Assembly (NCBI GenBank): GCA_021847105.1
Contig: JAJZUT010000005.1
Coordinates: 161,072 to 225,071 of the forward strand
Length of the DNA: 64,000 bases
Source: Pseudomonadota bacterium
GTDB taxonomy: Bacteria > Pseudomonadota > Gammaproteobacteria > Steroidobacterales > Steroidobacteraceae
Reading direction: 5' to 3'
This document shows, one piece after another, positions 32,470 through 42,210 of the stretch. A model generated the notes under the pieces. That model saw nothing but the letters and a program-made list of their open reading frames with translations. It ran no database searches and was not told where the DNA came from. Each line of letters begins with the position of its first letter. The stretch's first letter is position 1. The translations under genes were made by a program, and so were the position numbers.

Positions 32470-35400
32470 TCACTGCAGGCGCAATTGCAGACGCACCTCA
32501 CCGTGCCACGCCTGACCGGACTGTTTCGTCGTGATGAAGACGCGCTTGGGGCTCAGTCCGCCGTGCGCGAGCAGTGCAGTCTGTACATTCTGCGCGCGCG
32601 CCAGGCCTAGCGCGACGAGCACCGCCGGGTTCGGGCGCGCGGTCGGGCGCAACTGCGAGCGCAGCCAGAGTATCTCGCTGCGCTCGCGGGCCAGCTTGCT
32701 GCTGAGCGCTGCTGGCGCGGCCTCTGGGCGGTTTGCGGCGCTTGGGGTGGGCGCTGCGGTCACGCTCGGCGGGTACAACGGACGCTTGTGCAGGCGCGCC
32801 CGATAGAGTGCCGCAAGCGCTCGCAACTGCTTCGGCACGCTCAGGGATGCGAAGCCGCCCGGCGCCGCGCCACGGGCTCGCGCCAGCGCCAGTGCGTCGA
32901 TTCGCTCATCTTCGAGCGCGCGTGCATCGAGTGCGCCGGCCGGTCCGGCCGGAATGTCGAGGCTCAGCGCAGGGCGCTCGCTGAGCGCGTGCGCCAGCGC
33001 GGCGAGGCTCGCGGCTGCGGGGTGTCGGAGCGCGGCCGAGCCGGGTTGGAAGGCGATGTATTGCGCCTGCGCGGCTCCGGCGAACAGATGGCCGATCAGA
33101 CTGAAGGGGGCGAGAGCGGCCTTCTCGAGCAGGTGCACGAGCATCGTCCAGACGATCGAGGCGATGTGGAAATCCGGATCGCTCAGCGAGCCGGTGACCG
33201 GCAGATGGATGCGGATCACCCCGTTGCGGTCTTTCAGCAGGGCCGTTGCGAGCCGGATCGGCCAGCCGACACTCTGCTTGCTTGCGCTCGGCCCGCCCCA
33301 CTGCAGCTGATCGATCTCGATGCGATGATCGGCGTCGAGTCGGCGGTTGTCGATGCGATAGCGGAAGCGGGCGCTGAGGATGCCTTTGGCGATTGCATAG
33401 CCGGCATAGCGGTCGGAGTACGGATCGAAGATCGGCAGCTGGATATTCTTGAAGGCGGCGCGGATGTCGGTGTCGCTGCCGAGGCCATATGGATTGAACG
33501 CGCCGCTGACGGTCACGGGCGAGTACTGATCGATGACCTGTCCGCCGAGCGAGAGGTGCGCAATTGCCTGCCTGGAGGTCGATACGTTGGTGATCGTGCC
33601 GTGCAGATCGTCGATGGGCGCATGGAAATGCGGTTGGATCGACTCGTCCGCGAAGTTGATCGAGCCGCCGGTGATCTGGAGCCGCTCGAGCAATGCCGCG
33701 AGTGCCGGTGCGGCCGCTCGGCGGCCTGCCTGGGCCGGCTGCACCGCCGGGTGACCATGAGCCGCCGGGGCGCGGGGCGGGAGGAGGGCGGCGAGGTTCA
33801 GCGTGCGGTTCGGCAGGATGACGATCTGTCCCTCTGGGGCGCTGAGCTGTGCGTTGCTGATGAGCAGGTGTCCGGGCCGGTATGCGATGCCGCGCACGCT
33901 GAGCGCGCGCCAGCCGAAAAGGCCGATTCCCGTGCTGCGCTCGATCAGACGCAGGTGACGCACGTCGGCGCGTCCCTCGAGGTGCGCGAGGCGCCCGCTG
34001 TCGAGCTCGACAAAGCCCCGTGTGCCGAACGTGCCGGAGTGCAACTCGGCGGTGTGCGCCAGGGGCAGATACGGCACGAACGGGCGCAGCGGCAGTCGCG
34101 ACAGCGACACCCACAGAGCCGCGCTGTCGCGACCGGGCGTGACTCGCCCGGCGAGCACCAGATAGCCACGCGGGGCAACGCCGGCGTGCACCGTGAAGGG
34201 TATCGGACGCGCAAGATTGTTGCTGAGCCGACGAGCCGTGAGTGAATACACCCGCAATGCGAACTGTGCCGCGGGTTTGACCGAGCGGTCCCGCACGGCA
34301 ACGAGTGCCTCGCGCAGCTTGAGGCGGCCGAGTTGCACGTGCCACTTCGCAGTTGCTGGGGCCGATTGTGCTCCGGGGTGAGCGTGCACCGCTCCGGCGG
34401 CCGGCAGCAGACGCAGCAGCGCGAGCCGCCCGTGCTGGCCACGCTGCACGGGCAGTCGCAACCCGCGCAGTGCCAGCATGCCGATAGTGATGCGGTGCGC
34501 ATGCGGATCGAACGCGGTCTGGGTGAGCGAGAGCCGCTGCAGGCTAAGGTTCTGGCCCTTTGCTGAGTGCGTGCCGTGCAGTTGCAACTGCGTGAAGGTC
34601 AGGTTCGCCAGTGAGGCGTGCAGAGACCCGCCGAGTTGTATCGTGCCGCCCGCGGCACTGATCCCGGCGATGCGCACGATGCCGTGCAGCAGCGAGCCGC
34701 CATCGAGCGCCACTCCCGTGCTGGTGATGCCGAGCTGTGTTACCCCGACATTCAGCCCGTGCACGCCCGTGCTCAGCGTGTACTGCGTGCTCAGGCCGAG
34801 CCGCCCGCCACGCGCACTCACCGGCAGGTGCGGCAGAAACCGGGCCAGAGAGACTATCGGCGCGCCGGTGAGCGACAGTCCGCCCGAGGAGGCGAGCGGA
34901 GCCATCGTGAGCTGACCCCACCAGCTGAGGTGCGCGCCATCGTTGCTGGCGGCCTGCAGCGCGAATCGTCCACCCTTGCGTCCCCAGGTGCGGAAGTTCA
35001 CCAGCCGCAGCGTGATGGGCGCCAGGCGCTCGCGCGCGGCGGGCGAGTGCTCCAGATCCGTCACGCTGAGCTGGCCCTGATTGATGCGCAGCGCATCGAT
35101 GCGGATCGGCGGCATCGAACCGGTCGGCTTGCGGGGGACGGGCTTGGCGGGCGCAGGCGCACTCAGCGCAGCGAGATTGAGCGTCCCGGAGGGGCCGATC
35201 ACCAGGTTGACCTGCGGCGCATCGAGCTCAAGGGCGGTGAGGTGATACGTACCCGCAAGCAGCGACAGCGGTGCGAGGCCGACGAACAGCCGCTTGAAAC
35301 TCGCGATCGGTTGTCCCGGAGTGCGCAGCTGCAGATCGTGCACCGTGAGCGTGAAGTGCAGCGGATCGACCTTGATCAGGCCGAGGGAGAGCGCGAGTGC

Positions 35401-35556
35401 CGGTCGCGCGCGCGCCCAGCGCATGGCCTCGGAGCGGATCAGACGCGGCGCGAGCACGTAGCCCGCCCAGAGATACGCCAGAAATAACACCAGCACCGCG
35501 ACGAGGGCGGTGAGCCAGCGGCGCCGGAGCCGTCGGATGGCGCTGCCAAGACTCAT
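32470..35556 (-). CDS. Large DUF748/AsmA-like envelope protein
   Basis: A 1028-residue protein with one N-terminal transmembrane helix (about residues 14-38), then a very long periplasmic part rich in beta strands typical of the AsmA/DUF748 group (e.g. LKRLFVGLAPLSL-like and GTLNLAAL repeats). A conserved block near the C-terminus (GPSASKQSVGWPIRLATALL and PVTGSLSDPDFHI) is the DUF748 hallmark, followed by a Ser/Ala-rich tail that resembles an OmpA-like segment (LALARARGAA). AsmA-like proteins bridge the periplasm and move lipids. ATG 35556 has AGGAG seven bases upstream; the longer frame to 36210 is not credible. Confidence 0.8.
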   Translation of the reverse strand: MSLGSAIRRLRRRWLTALVAVLVLFLAYLWAGYVLAPRLIRSEAMRWARARPALALSLGLIKVDPLHFTLTVHDLQLRTPGQPIASFKRLFVGLAPLSLLAGTYHLTALELDAPQVNLVIGPSGTLNLAALSAPAPAKPVPRKPTGSMPPIRIDALRINQGQLSVTDLEHSPAARERLAPITLRLVNFRTWGRKGGRFALQAASNDGAHLSWWGQLTMAPLASSGGLSLTGAPIVSLARFLPHLPVSARGGRLGLSTQYTLSTGVHGLNVGVTQLGITSTGVALDGGSLLHGIVRIAGISAAGGTIQLGGSLHASLANLTFTQLQLHGTHSAKGQNLSLQRLSLTQTAFDPHAHRITIGMLALRGLRLPVQRGQHGRLALLRLLPAAGAVHAHPGAQSAPATAKWHVQLGRLKLREALVAVRDRSVKPAAQFALRVYSLTARRLSNNLARPIPFTVHAGVAPRGYLVLAGRVTPGRDSAALWVSLSRLPLRPFVPYLPLAHTAELHSGTFGTRGFVELDSGRLAHLEGRADVRHLRLIERSTGIGLFGWRALSVRGIAYRPGHLLISNAQLSAPEGQIVILPNRTLNLAALLPPRAPAAHGHPAVQPAQAGRRAAAPALAALLERLQITGGSINFADESIQPHFHAPIDDLHGTITNVSTSRQAIAHLSLGGQVIDQYSPVTVSGAFNPYGLGSDTDIRAAFKNIQLPIFDPYSDRYAGYAIAKGILSARFRYRIDNRRLDADHRIEIDQLQWGGPSASKQSVGWPIRLATALLKDRNGVIRIHLPVTGSLSDPDFHIASIVWTMLVHLLEKAALAPFSLIGHLFAGAAQAQYIAFQPGSAALRHPAAASLAALAHALSERPALSLDIPAGPAGALDARALEDERIDALALARARGAAPGGFASLSVPKQLRALAALYRARLHKRPLYPPSVTAAPTPSAANRPEAAPAALSSKLARERSEILWLRSQLRPTARPNPAVLVALGLARAQNVQTALLAHGGLSPKRVFITTKQSGQAWHGEVRLQLRLQ

Positions 35557-35701
35557 GCCGCTCTCCTGCGATCCACTGCGCCCTGCGGGCGCGCACAGCA
35601 GCGTGCAGCGCGCATATCGCTCCTCGGCTCCTTGTTGGCGGCTCTGGGCTAAGGTCGACGCCTGCGTGGGCCGGCGTTCGCCCGCGAGCACGAGTCTACA
35701 A

Positions 35702-35707
35702 TATAAT
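35702..35707 (+). promoter_or_regulatory. -10 element of the ohr promoter
   Basis: A perfect TATAAT, 60 bases before the ohr-like gene and in a locally AT-rich spot. A convincing -35 is not seen at 17 bases, so an activator or extended spacing may apply. Confidence 0.45.
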
Positions 35708-35766
35708 CGCAGCGCTCGACTCCCGCGAGGTGAGTCGGTCCACTCTGCAGCGAACCGGAGGGCGCG

Positions 35767-36192
35767 ATGACCCCTTTTACCCCGCTTTACACCGCGCATG
35801 CCAAGGCCACGGGTGGCCGCGATGGCAGTGCCGCATCGAGCGACGGACGCCTGAACGTCAAATTGTCCGTGCCGAGCGAGCTCGGCGGTGCGGGGGGCGA
35901 GGGCACCAACCCGGAGCAGATGTTTGCCGCAGGCTATGCCGCCTGCTTCATCGGGGCGCTGAAGTTCGTCGGCGGACGTGACCGGATAGCCGTCCCGGCC
36001 GACGCGTCGATCGAATCCTCCGTCGGCATCGGCCGGATTGCGGCCGGATTCGGCATCGACGTCGAGCTGCGCGTCTCCCTGCCCGGTGTGCCGCGCGAGC
36101 TTGCCGAGCGCTTGGTGAGCGAAGCGCACAAGGTCTGCCCCTATTCGAACGCGACGCGCGGCAACATCGATGTCAGGTTGATGGTTGTTTGA
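35767..36192 (+). CDS. ohr: Organic hydroperoxide resistance protein (Ohr/OsmC family)
   Basis: A 141-residue peroxidase of the Ohr subgroup. It carries the reactive cysteine in [10 protein letters not shown] (about residue 60) and the resolving cysteine in HKVCPYSNA (about residue 125), which act as a lipoyl-dependent thiol pair. The N-terminal [14 protein letters not shown] and [14 protein letters not shown] are diagnostic of Ohr rather than OsmC. No ohrR gene is adjacent. Confidence 0.93.
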   Translation: MTPFTPLYTAHAKATGGRDGSAASSDGRLNVKLSVPSELGGAGGEGTNPEQMFAAGYAACFIGALKFVGGRDRIAVPADASIESSVGIGRIAAGFGIDVELRVSLPGVPRELAERLVSEAHKVCPYSNATRGNIDVRLMVV

Positions 36193-36248
36193 TGTGCAGG
36201 TCCGCGACATGCGCGGCAGCGGGTGGCGTGCCGGTGACGGTGCGCTGA

Positions 36249-36821
36249 GTGGAGGCGTTTCTCGCCAGTCTCTCGACGGTGGCGATCGCCGAAATGGGCG
36301 ATCGCACGCAGTTGTTGCTGCTGATGCTGGCGGCGCGCCACCGCCGCCCCTGGCCGATTCTGGCCGGTATGCTGTGTGGCACGATCCTGAGCGCTGCGCT
36401 CGCCGCGTTCATCGGCGAGCGGCTGGGTCATGTGCTCGACGCCCGCGTGGTCAATCTGGTGGTGGGCGTGAGTCTGGTGGCGATGGCGGCCTGGGAGTTG
36501 AAGCCCGAGCGCATGCACGCGGAGGCCGGGGGCGCGGCCCGCGGCGGGGTGTTCTGGAGCACGCTCGTGACGTTCTTCGTCGCCGAGCTCGGTGACAAGA
36601 CCCAGATTGCCACCGCGGTGCTGGCCGCGGCGTACGCGAACTTCACCGCCGTGGTGGCCGGGTCGACCGTGGGCATGGTGCTCGCCTGTGCCCCGGTGGT
36701 GTTCATCGGCAAACTGCTCGCCGCCCGGTTGCCCCTGCGGTTGATCCGCATCGTGGCGAGCCTGCTCTTTCTCGCCCTCGGCGTGCTGTTTCTCGTGCGC
36801 GCTGCGCAGGGCGGGGGGTGA
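36249..36821 (+). CDS. GDT1/TMEM165-family cation transporter
   Basis: A 190-residue membrane protein with two copies of the family signature E-x-G-D-(R/K)-T: AEMGDRTQLLLLML (about residue 15) and AELGDKTQIATAVL (about residue 115), each beginning a three-helix unit. Members export or exchange Mn2+ or Ca2+; in bacteria manganese efflux is the better documented role. Starts at GTG 36249, 57 bases after ohr; the ribosome site is weak. Six membrane segments are predicted from hydrophobicity. Confidence 0.87.
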   Translation: MEAFLASLSTVAIAEMGDRTQLLLLMLAARHRRPWPILAGMLCGTILSAALAAFIGERLGHVLDARVVNLVVGVSLVAMAAWELKPERMHAEAGGAARGGVFWSTLVTFFVAELGDKTQIATAVLAAAYANFTAVVAGSTVGMVLACAPVVFIGKLLAARLPLRLIRIVASLLFLALGVLFLVRAAQGGG

Positions 36822-36840
36822 GCCCGGTGCCGGGCGGTCC

Positions 36841-37290
36841 TCAGGCGGCCCCGGTGGGAGCCGGCGGGCCTGCCGGGCGGTCGGGCAGCTCCGCGCTGTC
36901 TGCGCCGAGGGCGCACAGGATCGGACAGTCGGCCGGCTCGCCGTGCCCGGGGCAGGCGGCGATGAGGCTCGCCAAGCCGTCTCGCACGCGCTGCAGGGCC
37001 GCCATGCGCTGCTCGACGTCCGCGAGCTTGATCTGGGCGGCGCGCTTGACCCGGGCCACGTCGCGGCCCTTGGACAGCGCGAGCAGCTCGCGGATTTCCT
37101 TCAGCGAGAACCCCAGCCCCTGCGCCCGGCGGATGAAGCGCAGCCGGGCGAGTTCCGCGCCACTGTAGCGGCGGTAGCCCGACTGCAGGCGCGTTTTCGG
37201 CGCGAGCAGCCCGCTGCGTTCGTAATAGCGAACGGTGTCGATGCCTACGCCGGCGCGCTTGGCGAGCGCGCCAATGCCGAGAGTTTCCAT
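36841..37290 (-). CDS. CueR-like MerR-family metal regulator
   Basis: A 149-residue regulator. Residues 1-70 are the MerR winged helix (IGALAKRAGVGIDTVRYYER), followed by the dimer helix. The metal loop AACPGHGEPADCPIL has two cysteines nine apart, as in CueR where the pair binds Cu(I), Ag(I) or Au(I). A Pro/Ala-rich tail follows. It is divergent from the cupredoxin gene, and both promoters between them show the 20-base spacer that MerR proteins need, so it probably controls that gene and itself. Confidence 0.85.
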   Translation of the reverse strand: METLGIGALAKRAGVGIDTVRYYERSGLLAPKTRLQSGYRRYSGAELARLRFIRRAQGLGFSLKEIRELLALSKGRDVARVKRAAQIKLADVEQRMAALQRVRDGLASLIAACPGHGEPADCPILCALGADSAELPDRPAGPPAPTGAA

Positions 37291-37318
37291 GGCTCAATCC
37301 CGCAGTGCCAAGGTCCGC

Positions 37319-37350
37319 AGTGTACACCTTGGAGTAAGGTCCTGGGTCGA
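37319..37350 (-). promoter_or_regulatory. MerR-type promoter for the regulator
   Basis: On the minus strand TCGACC (37345-37350) and TACACT (37319-37324) are 20 bases apart. The spacer contains the dyad ACCTTACTCCAAGGT, close to the MerR-family operator. Stretched spacers are the signature of MerR control. Confidence 0.5.
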
Positions 37351-37384
37351 GACTCTTGCCCGGATTCTGTGCGGGCTGTGCGTA

Positions 37385-37416
37385 TTGACCCTGGAGTGCG
37401 CTCCCGGGGCTAACCT
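37385..37416 (+). promoter_or_regulatory. MerR-type promoter for the cupredoxin gene
   Basis: TTGACC (37385-37390) and TAACCT (37411-37416) with a 20-base spacer that carries a GGAG/CTCC dyad. This layout fits a promoter twisted into shape by metal-bound MerR proteins. Confidence 0.55.
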
Positions 37417-37472
37417 GCGGCCCGCGCCGTGCGCCGGCAACGGGTTGGCCGCGCGTGCGCAGGGAGAGCTTC

Positions 37473-38273
37473 ATGAACCCTATCTGGATCAATCGCCGCA
37501 CGTTCCTGAGGCGGGCCGCGTGGGCCGCCAGCGCCTGTACGCTCGGTGCTGCCGCCCACTCGCCGCGAGCGGTCGGCGCGAATGGCCTCGAGCGGCGTCT
37601 GCTGTTTCACGGCACCGGTTTTCAGCCCATGATCGCCAGTCTGCGGTGCGGTGAGGCGCTGCGAATCGAGTCCGTTGCCGCGCGTGCGCTGCATCTGCTC
37701 AGTGCCCCGGGGGCGCCGCACCCGGTTGAGCAGCACATCGGACGAGGTCACGCAGCGACGCTGCAGCTGAGCGCGCCGGGTCTGTACCTGCTCTACGACG
37801 CGCTCACCACGCGCTTCGACCGGCAGGTCGGACAGGTTGTCGCGCGCCCCGATTCGCCGCATTTCCCGCTGCCGGCCTATGCGGCGGTGCTGGTCACCGA
37901 GCCGGCCGGCGGCGCTCTTGCGCTCAGCACTCCCGAGGTCAATATTCCCGATACCACCATGACGTTCCAGCCCTGGTCGGTGGTGTGCCGGGCGGGCACC
38001 GCGCTGCGCTTCACCAACCATGACATGGACCCGCATGTACTCATGTCGGCGCCGGGCTCGGGACGGCACAATCCGTTTCGCTCAGTGCCGCTGCCGGCCC
38101 ACGGGGGCAGCGCAACGATCCGACTCGATGCGCCGGGGCTGTATCACTATTACTGCCCCCTGCATGCGCGCTATCGCAGGGCCGATTTCACCTTCGAGCC
38201 GTTGCGCACGTTCGGCGGGTTTCCGTTCGTCATGGACGGGCTGATTGCGGTACTGTCGGCGAGCGGCCGCTGA
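37473..38273 (+). CDS. Tat-exported protein with tandem cupredoxin-like domains
   Basis: A 266-residue protein. The N-terminus NRRTFLRRAAWAASACTLG is a twin-arginine signal. The C-terminal half (about residues 150-260) is a plastocyanin-like fold with FTNHDMDPHVLMSAPG and YHYYCPLHARYR, giving His, Cys and His for a type I copper site; no axial Met is obvious within the loop. The first half may be a second, degenerate domain. ATG 37473 follows AGGGAGAG. With the CueR-like gene facing it, a role in periplasmic copper handling is likely. Confidence 0.72.
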   Translation: MNPIWINRRTFLRRAAWAASACTLGAAAHSPRAVGANGLERRLLFHGTGFQPMIASLRCGEALRIESVAARALHLLSAPGAPHPVEQHIGRGHAATLQLSAPGLYLLYDALTTRFDRQVGQVVARPDSPHFPLPAYAAVLVTEPAGGALALSTPEVNIPDTTMTFQPWSVVCRAGTALRFTNHDMDPHVLMSAPGSGRHNPFRSVPLPAHGGSATIRLDAPGLYHYYCPLHARYRRADFTFEPLRTFGGFPFVMDGLIAVLSASGR

Positions 38274-38375
38274 GCCCGGGCAGGGTGAGGCGCTTGACCT
38301 CTGTGCGGCCCCGTGCGTGAATCATCGCAGTGGGTGCTGCGCTCGCGGGCGGCCCGGCCAGGATCCCGAGCGGAC

Positions 38376-39371
38376 ATGAACCGATTTCGAAGCCGCGGGC
38401 TGGGGCAGCGCGTGCGCGGCAAGCCGCCGTGGATGGGCGAGCTGCTGAGTACGCTGTACATCGGGCTGATTGCGCTCCTGGCCCAGGGCAGCGGCCTCAC
38501 CTATCTGCTCTTCCCGGAACTCGGTGCGCTCAGTCACGACGTGTTCAAGCGTCCCGATGGCCTCTGGGCGCGTGCCCCGGGACTGCTCGTGCTCACCACG
38601 GTGCTGACGGCGCTGAGCGGCACGCTGATCACCCGTCATCTGGCTTATGGCGTGCCGGCGGTACTGCTCGATGTGGGCTGCTCGGCGCTGGTGATTGCGG
38701 TGCTGCGCTCGCCGTTCGCCCCGGCGCTCTCGGCGGGGCTGATGCCGCTGGTGCTTGGCATCGATAGCTGGCTCTATCCGGTGGCGATTCTCTTCGGCAC
38801 GGGGATACTGGCAGTGGCGACGCTGCTGTGGCGCCGCGTTGGCTGGACAAGCCCCGAGCCGGCGGCACACGATCCGGACGACGATGTCGTCGAGCGTGCG
38901 CCCCTCGAGTACGGCTGGATACCGTATTTCGTCGCCTTCCTGATTCTGGCGATCGTGCTGGGCGAGCGCCTCGGCCTGCGCTTCGTGCTGTTCCCGCCGC
39001 TCACCGTGATCGCATTCGAGACCTTCGCGCACCCGACGCACTGTCCCTGGGCGCACCGCCCCGTGGCGCTGCTGGTGGCCTGTACGCTCACTGCCGCCAT
39101 CGGCGTGGTCTGCGTCCGGCTCATCGGCGAGGGGCCGTTGGCGGCGATGCTGAGCATCCTCGCCGGTGCGGTGCTGCTGCGCCGGCTTGCAGTGTATGTG
39201 CCACCGGCGCTGGCGGTCGGATTGCTGCCCTTCGTGATCGCGCAGCCGGACTGGCGGTTCCCGCTGGCTGCGCTGCTCGGCACGGCGCTGCAGATCGGCA
39301 TGTTCGCACTGTGGCGGCTGCGCGAGCGGCTTGCGCAGCGCGTGGCGGATGGGGTACCGCCGCAGCGCTGA
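38376..39371 (+). CDS. HPP-like integral membrane protein
   Basis: A 331-residue protein with about eight membrane segments. Two related halves each contain a short signature: TYLLFPELGALSHDVFKRP and RFVLFPPLTVIAFETFAHP, which resemble the HPP-family motif before the second helix of each half. The loop between the halves is acidic (DPDDDVVE). The best-known HPP-family members transport nitrite in plastids; the substrate here is unknown. Start at ATG 38376 is chosen because the helix-rich part follows; GTG 38313 is possible. Confidence 0.65.
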   Translation: MNRFRSRGLGQRVRGKPPWMGELLSTLYIGLIALLAQGSGLTYLLFPELGALSHDVFKRPDGLWARAPGLLVLTTVLTALSGTLITRHLAYGVPAVLLDVGCSALVIAVLRSPFAPALSAGLMPLVLGIDSWLYPVAILFGTGILAVATLLWRRVGWTSPEPAAHDPDDDVVERAPLEYGWIPYFVAFLILAIVLGERLGLRFVLFPPLTVIAFETFAHPTHCPWAHRPVALLVACTLTAAIGVVCVRLIGEGPLAAMLSILAGAVLLRRLAVYVPPALAVGLLPFVIAQPDWRFPLAALLGTALQIGMFALWRLRERLAQRVADGVPPQR

Positions 39372-39463
39372 ACCGCCCGCAGGCCGAAGGCCCACACGGC
39401 TCGGCGCGCGCTGCTATCATTACGCCACGCGCCGCGGATTCCGCTCGAGACCCAGCGAGGGGA

Positions 39464-39508
39464 CTCGCCGGGGCGAGAGACCCCGCGTGGGCGGGCTGAG
39501 TATTTTTT
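39464..39508 (+). terminator. Hairpins and T-run upstream of ffs
   Basis: CTCGCC-GG-GGCGAG (39464-39477) is followed by a weaker CCCGC/GCGGG stem and an eight-base T-run ending at about 39510. This looks like an intrinsic terminator for the upstream gene, but it abuts the 5' end of the 4.5S RNA, so the AT-rich run may also be part of the ffs promoter. Confidence 0.45.
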
Positions 39509-39516
39509 TTGGCTGT

Positions 39517-39629
39517 GGTGGCCCGCATCGGCTACTCCGCGACGACCAGTCGTGAACCCCGTCAGGGCCGGAAGGCAGCAGCGGCAGCGGCGATGTCGGG
39601 TGCCGGAGCACCCGCTGGTGCGGGCCGCC
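39517..39629 (+). ncRNA. ffs: Signal recognition particle 4.5S RNA
   Basis: The conserved core GTCAGGGCCGGAAGGCAGCA (39561-39580) and following GCGGCAGCGG belong to the universally conserved SRP domain IV with its GGAA tetraloop. The ends pair over 10 of 11 positions: GGTGGCCCGCA at 39517-39527 with TGCGGGCCGCC at 39619-39629. Length about 113 bases, as usual. It lies directly before dnaX, a common bacterial order. Confidence 0.92.
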
Positions 39630-39650
39630 TCCCATTCCGGTTGGGCATCC

Positions 39651-41228
39651 ATGACCGAGACCTACACCGCGCTGGCGCGCAAATGGCGCCCCAAGGCGTT
39701 CACCGAACTCGTCGGGCAGGACCACGTGCGCCAGGCGCTCGTCAATGCGCTCACGAGCGGGAGGGTGCATCACGCGTTTCTGTTCACCGGCACCCGCGGA
39801 GTCGGCAAGACGACCATCGCGCGCATCCTCGCCAAGTGCCTCAACTGCGAGCAGGGGGTGAGCGCCGCGCCCTGCGGGCAGTGCGCGAGCTGCCGCGAGA
39901 TCGACGCGGGCCGGTTCGTCGACCTGATCGAAGTCGACGCCGCCTCGCGCACCAAGGTCGACGATACCCGCGAGATCCTCGACAACGTGCAGTTTGCGCC
40001 CACGCGCGGACGCTTCAAGGTGTATCTCATCGACGAGGTGCACATGCTCTCCACCCACTCCTTCAATGCGCTGCTGAAGACGCTGGAGGAGCCCCCGCCG
40101 CACGTGAAGTTCCTGCTCGCCACCACCGATCCGCAGAAGCTGCCCGTGACCGTGCTCTCGCGCTGCCTGCAGTTCAATCTCAAGCGCATCCCGGTGGCAC
40201 AGATCGGCGCACACCTGCGCGAGGTGCTCACCGCGGAGCAGATCGAATTCGAGCCGGCCGGCGTGGCGTTGCTGGCGCAGGCGGCCGACGGCAGCATGCG
40301 CGATGCACTCTCCCTGCTCGATCAGCTGATCGCCTTTGGCGGTGGGCGAGCCGCAGAGGCCGAGGCCCGAGCCATGCTCGGTACCGTGGCGCGCGATCAT
40401 GTCGTGCAGCTCGCCGAACGGCTCGCCGCGGGCGATGCGGGCGAACTGCTGCGCTTCGCCCGTTCGCTCGAGCAGTGGGCGCCGGATTACGCGCAGTTGC
40501 TCGATGAGCTCGCCTCGCTGCTGACGCGCGTGGCCCTGAAGCAGGTGGTGAGCGATTACGAGGGCGATGAGCTTTATGCCAGCGAACTCATCGGCCGGCT
40601 TGCCGCTGCGCTCGGTGCTGAGGATGTGCAGCTCTACTATCAGACGGCCATCATCGGGCGGCGCGATCTGCCGCTCGCGCCCGATCCGCGGACGGGATTT
40701 GAGATGACGCTGCTCAGGATGATCGCCTTCCGTCCCGGCACGGCAGACGCACCGGTGGCGGTGCGTGCGCCGGGAGCCGCCGCCGATGCGGCAGGGGAGC
40801 GTGCTGCCGTGGGCGGTGCGGCGGCCAGAGTCCCCGCCTCGGGCCCGACCGATGGGCCCTGGAGCACGCTGCTTGCGCAGCTCGATCTGAGCGGTGCGGC
40901 TCGCCAGCTCGCGAGTCATTGCGTCCTGCTCGGGCGCGAAGGGGCACGTGTGAAGCTCGCGCTCGACCCGCGCAGCCGCTCGTTGCGCACGCCGTCACTC
41001 GAGGACAAGCTCGCGCAGGCGTTGTCGCGGCATTTCGGCGAGACCATCCGGCTCGAGTTCGTGACTGCGGCCGAAACTGGTGAGACACCGGCCCAGGCCC
41101 GCGAGCGCACCGAGCGCGAGCAGGCAGACGCGGCTCGTCAGTCCTTTGAATCCGATCCAGGCGTCAGGGGCTTTCGCGAGCAGTTCAATGCCGAAGTGAT
41201 CCCCGAGACCGTCCGTCCCCTGAAATGA
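39651..41228 (+). CDS. dnaX: DNA polymerase III subunits gamma and tau
   Basis: A 525-residue clamp-loader ATPase. N-terminus [19 protein letters not shown], Walker [15 protein letters not shown] (about residue 45), a zinc site [15 protein letters not shown], Walker [12 protein letters not shown] and sensor 1 [17 protein letters not shown]. The C-terminal part is short with a linker rich in Ala and Gly, so it is much shorter than the 643 residues of E. coli tau. I see no A-rich slippery stretch that would make a separate gamma. ATG 39651 starts 21 bases after ffs. Confidence 0.96.
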   Translation: MTETYTALARKWRPKAFTELVGQDHVRQALVNALTSGRVHHAFLFTGTRGVGKTTIARILAKCLNCEQGVSAAPCGQCASCREIDAGRFVDLIEVDAASRTKVDDTREILDNVQFAPTRGRFKVYLIDEVHMLSTHSFNALLKTLEEPPPHVKFLLATTDPQKLPVTVLSRCLQFNLKRIPVAQIGAHLREVLTAEQIEFEPAGVALLAQAADGSMRDALSLLDQLIAFGGGRAAEAEARAMLGTVARDHVVQLAERLAAGDAGELLRFARSLEQWAPDYAQLLDELASLLTRVALKQVVSDYEGDELYASELIGRLAAALGAEDVQLYYQTAIIGRRDLPLAPDPRTGFEMTLLRMIAFRPGTADAPVAVRAPGAAADAAGERAAVGGAAARVPASGPTDGPWSTLLAQLDLSGAARQLASHCVLLGREGARVKLALDPRSRSLRTPSLEDKLAQALSRHFGETIRLEFVTAAETGETPAQARERTEREQADAARQSFESDPGVRGFREQFNAEVIPETVRPLK

Positions 41229-41275
41229 AATCGTCGCCACTGGCGACCCACCCGATACCAGCGAGGAGCGACCTC

Positions 41276-41599
41276 ATGCGAGGCAATATCAATCAACTGA
41301 TGCGCCAGGCACAGGCCATGCAGGCGAACATGCAGAAAGTGCAGGAGGAGATCGCCAGCATCGAGGTGACCGGTGAAGCCGGTGGCGGCATGGTCAAGGT
41401 CACGATGTCCGGCAAGCACGAGGTGCGCGCCGTGGCCATTGAGCCGACCGTGATCGGCGAGGACCGCGAGATGCTCGAGGATCTCGTGGCGGCTGCCATC
41501 AATGACGCGGTCCACAAGGTGGAGGCGCGCGTGCAGGAGAAGATGGCCTCGGTCACCGCGGGACTGCAGTTGCCCCCGGGAATGAAGCTCCCGTTCTGA
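41276..41599 (+). CDS. YbaB/EbfC nucleoid-associated protein
   Basis: A 107-residue protein beginning [20 protein letters not shown] and with the [20 protein letters not shown] (about residues 30-50) fingerprint of the YbaB family, which binds DNA as a dimer. ATG 41276 has GAGGAG upstream. It lies between dnaX and recR, the order found throughout bacteria. Confidence 0.94.
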   Translation: MRGNINQLMRQAQAMQANMQKVQEEIASIEVTGEAGGGMVKVTMSGKHEVRAVAIEPTVIGEDREMLEDLVAAAINDAVHKVEARVQEKMASVTAGLQLPPGMKLPF

Positions 41600-41606
41600 T
41601 CGGCCC

Positions 41607-42203
41607 GTGAAGCACCCGCCGCGACTGGCCGAGCTGATCGAGGCGCTGCGCGCGCTGCCGGGCGTCGGTCCGAAGAGCGCTCAGCGCATGGCCTTCCATC
41701 TGCTGCAGGAGGGTCGCGGCGGGGCGCACACGCTCGCGCAGACGCTCGAGGCGGCGCTGGCGACGGTGCGCCGCTGCCAGCGATGCCGCATGTTCGCCGA
41801 GCAGGAGTTGTGCGCGATCTGTGCCGCGCCGCAGCGCGATCCGACTCTGCTGTGCGTGGTCGAATCGCCGGCGGATGTGGTCGCGATCGAGCAGTCCGGC
41901 AGTTTCCGCGGACGATATTTCGTGCTGATGGGCCACCTCTCGCCGCTCGATGGGGTTGGCCCTGAGCAGCTCGGAGTGCGCGAGCTCGAGGCGATTCTCG
42001 ACGAGGGCGCGGTGCGCGAGCTGATCCTGGCGACCAACCCCACGGTCGAAGGCGAGGCGACCGCTCACTTTCTCGCCGATCTGGCGGGGCAGCGAGGCCT
42101 GGCGGCGAGCCGCATCGCGCACGGCGTGCCGATCGGCGGGGAAATCGAGTACGTCGATGGCGGCACGCTCGCGCGCGCCTTGAGCGGCCGGCAGAGCGTC
42201 TGA
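41607..42203 (+). CDS. recR: Recombination mediator RecR
   Basis: A 198-residue protein of the RecFOR pathway that helps load RecA on gapped DNA. It has the helix-hairpin-helix [17 protein letters not shown], the zinc site [16 protein letters not shown] and a Toprim domain ([15 protein letters not shown]). It begins at GTG 41607, seven bases after ybaB. Confidence 0.95.
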   Translation: MKHPPRLAELIEALRALPGVGPKSAQRMAFHLLQEGRGGAHTLAQTLEAALATVRRCQRCRMFAEQELCAICAAPQRDPTLLCVVESPADVVAIEQSGSFRGRYFVLMGHLSPLDGVGPEQLGVRELEAILDEGAVRELILATNPTVEGEATAHFLADLAGQRGLAASRIAHGVPIGGEIEYVDGGTLARALSGRQSV

Positions 42204-42210
42204 ACGCTGT

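Noticed and set aside
35557..36210. Upstream extension of the DUF748 protein
   Set aside because: The extension is rich in Arg and Cys, lacks family similarity and covers the ohr gene on the other strand. ATG 35556 has a good ribosome site.
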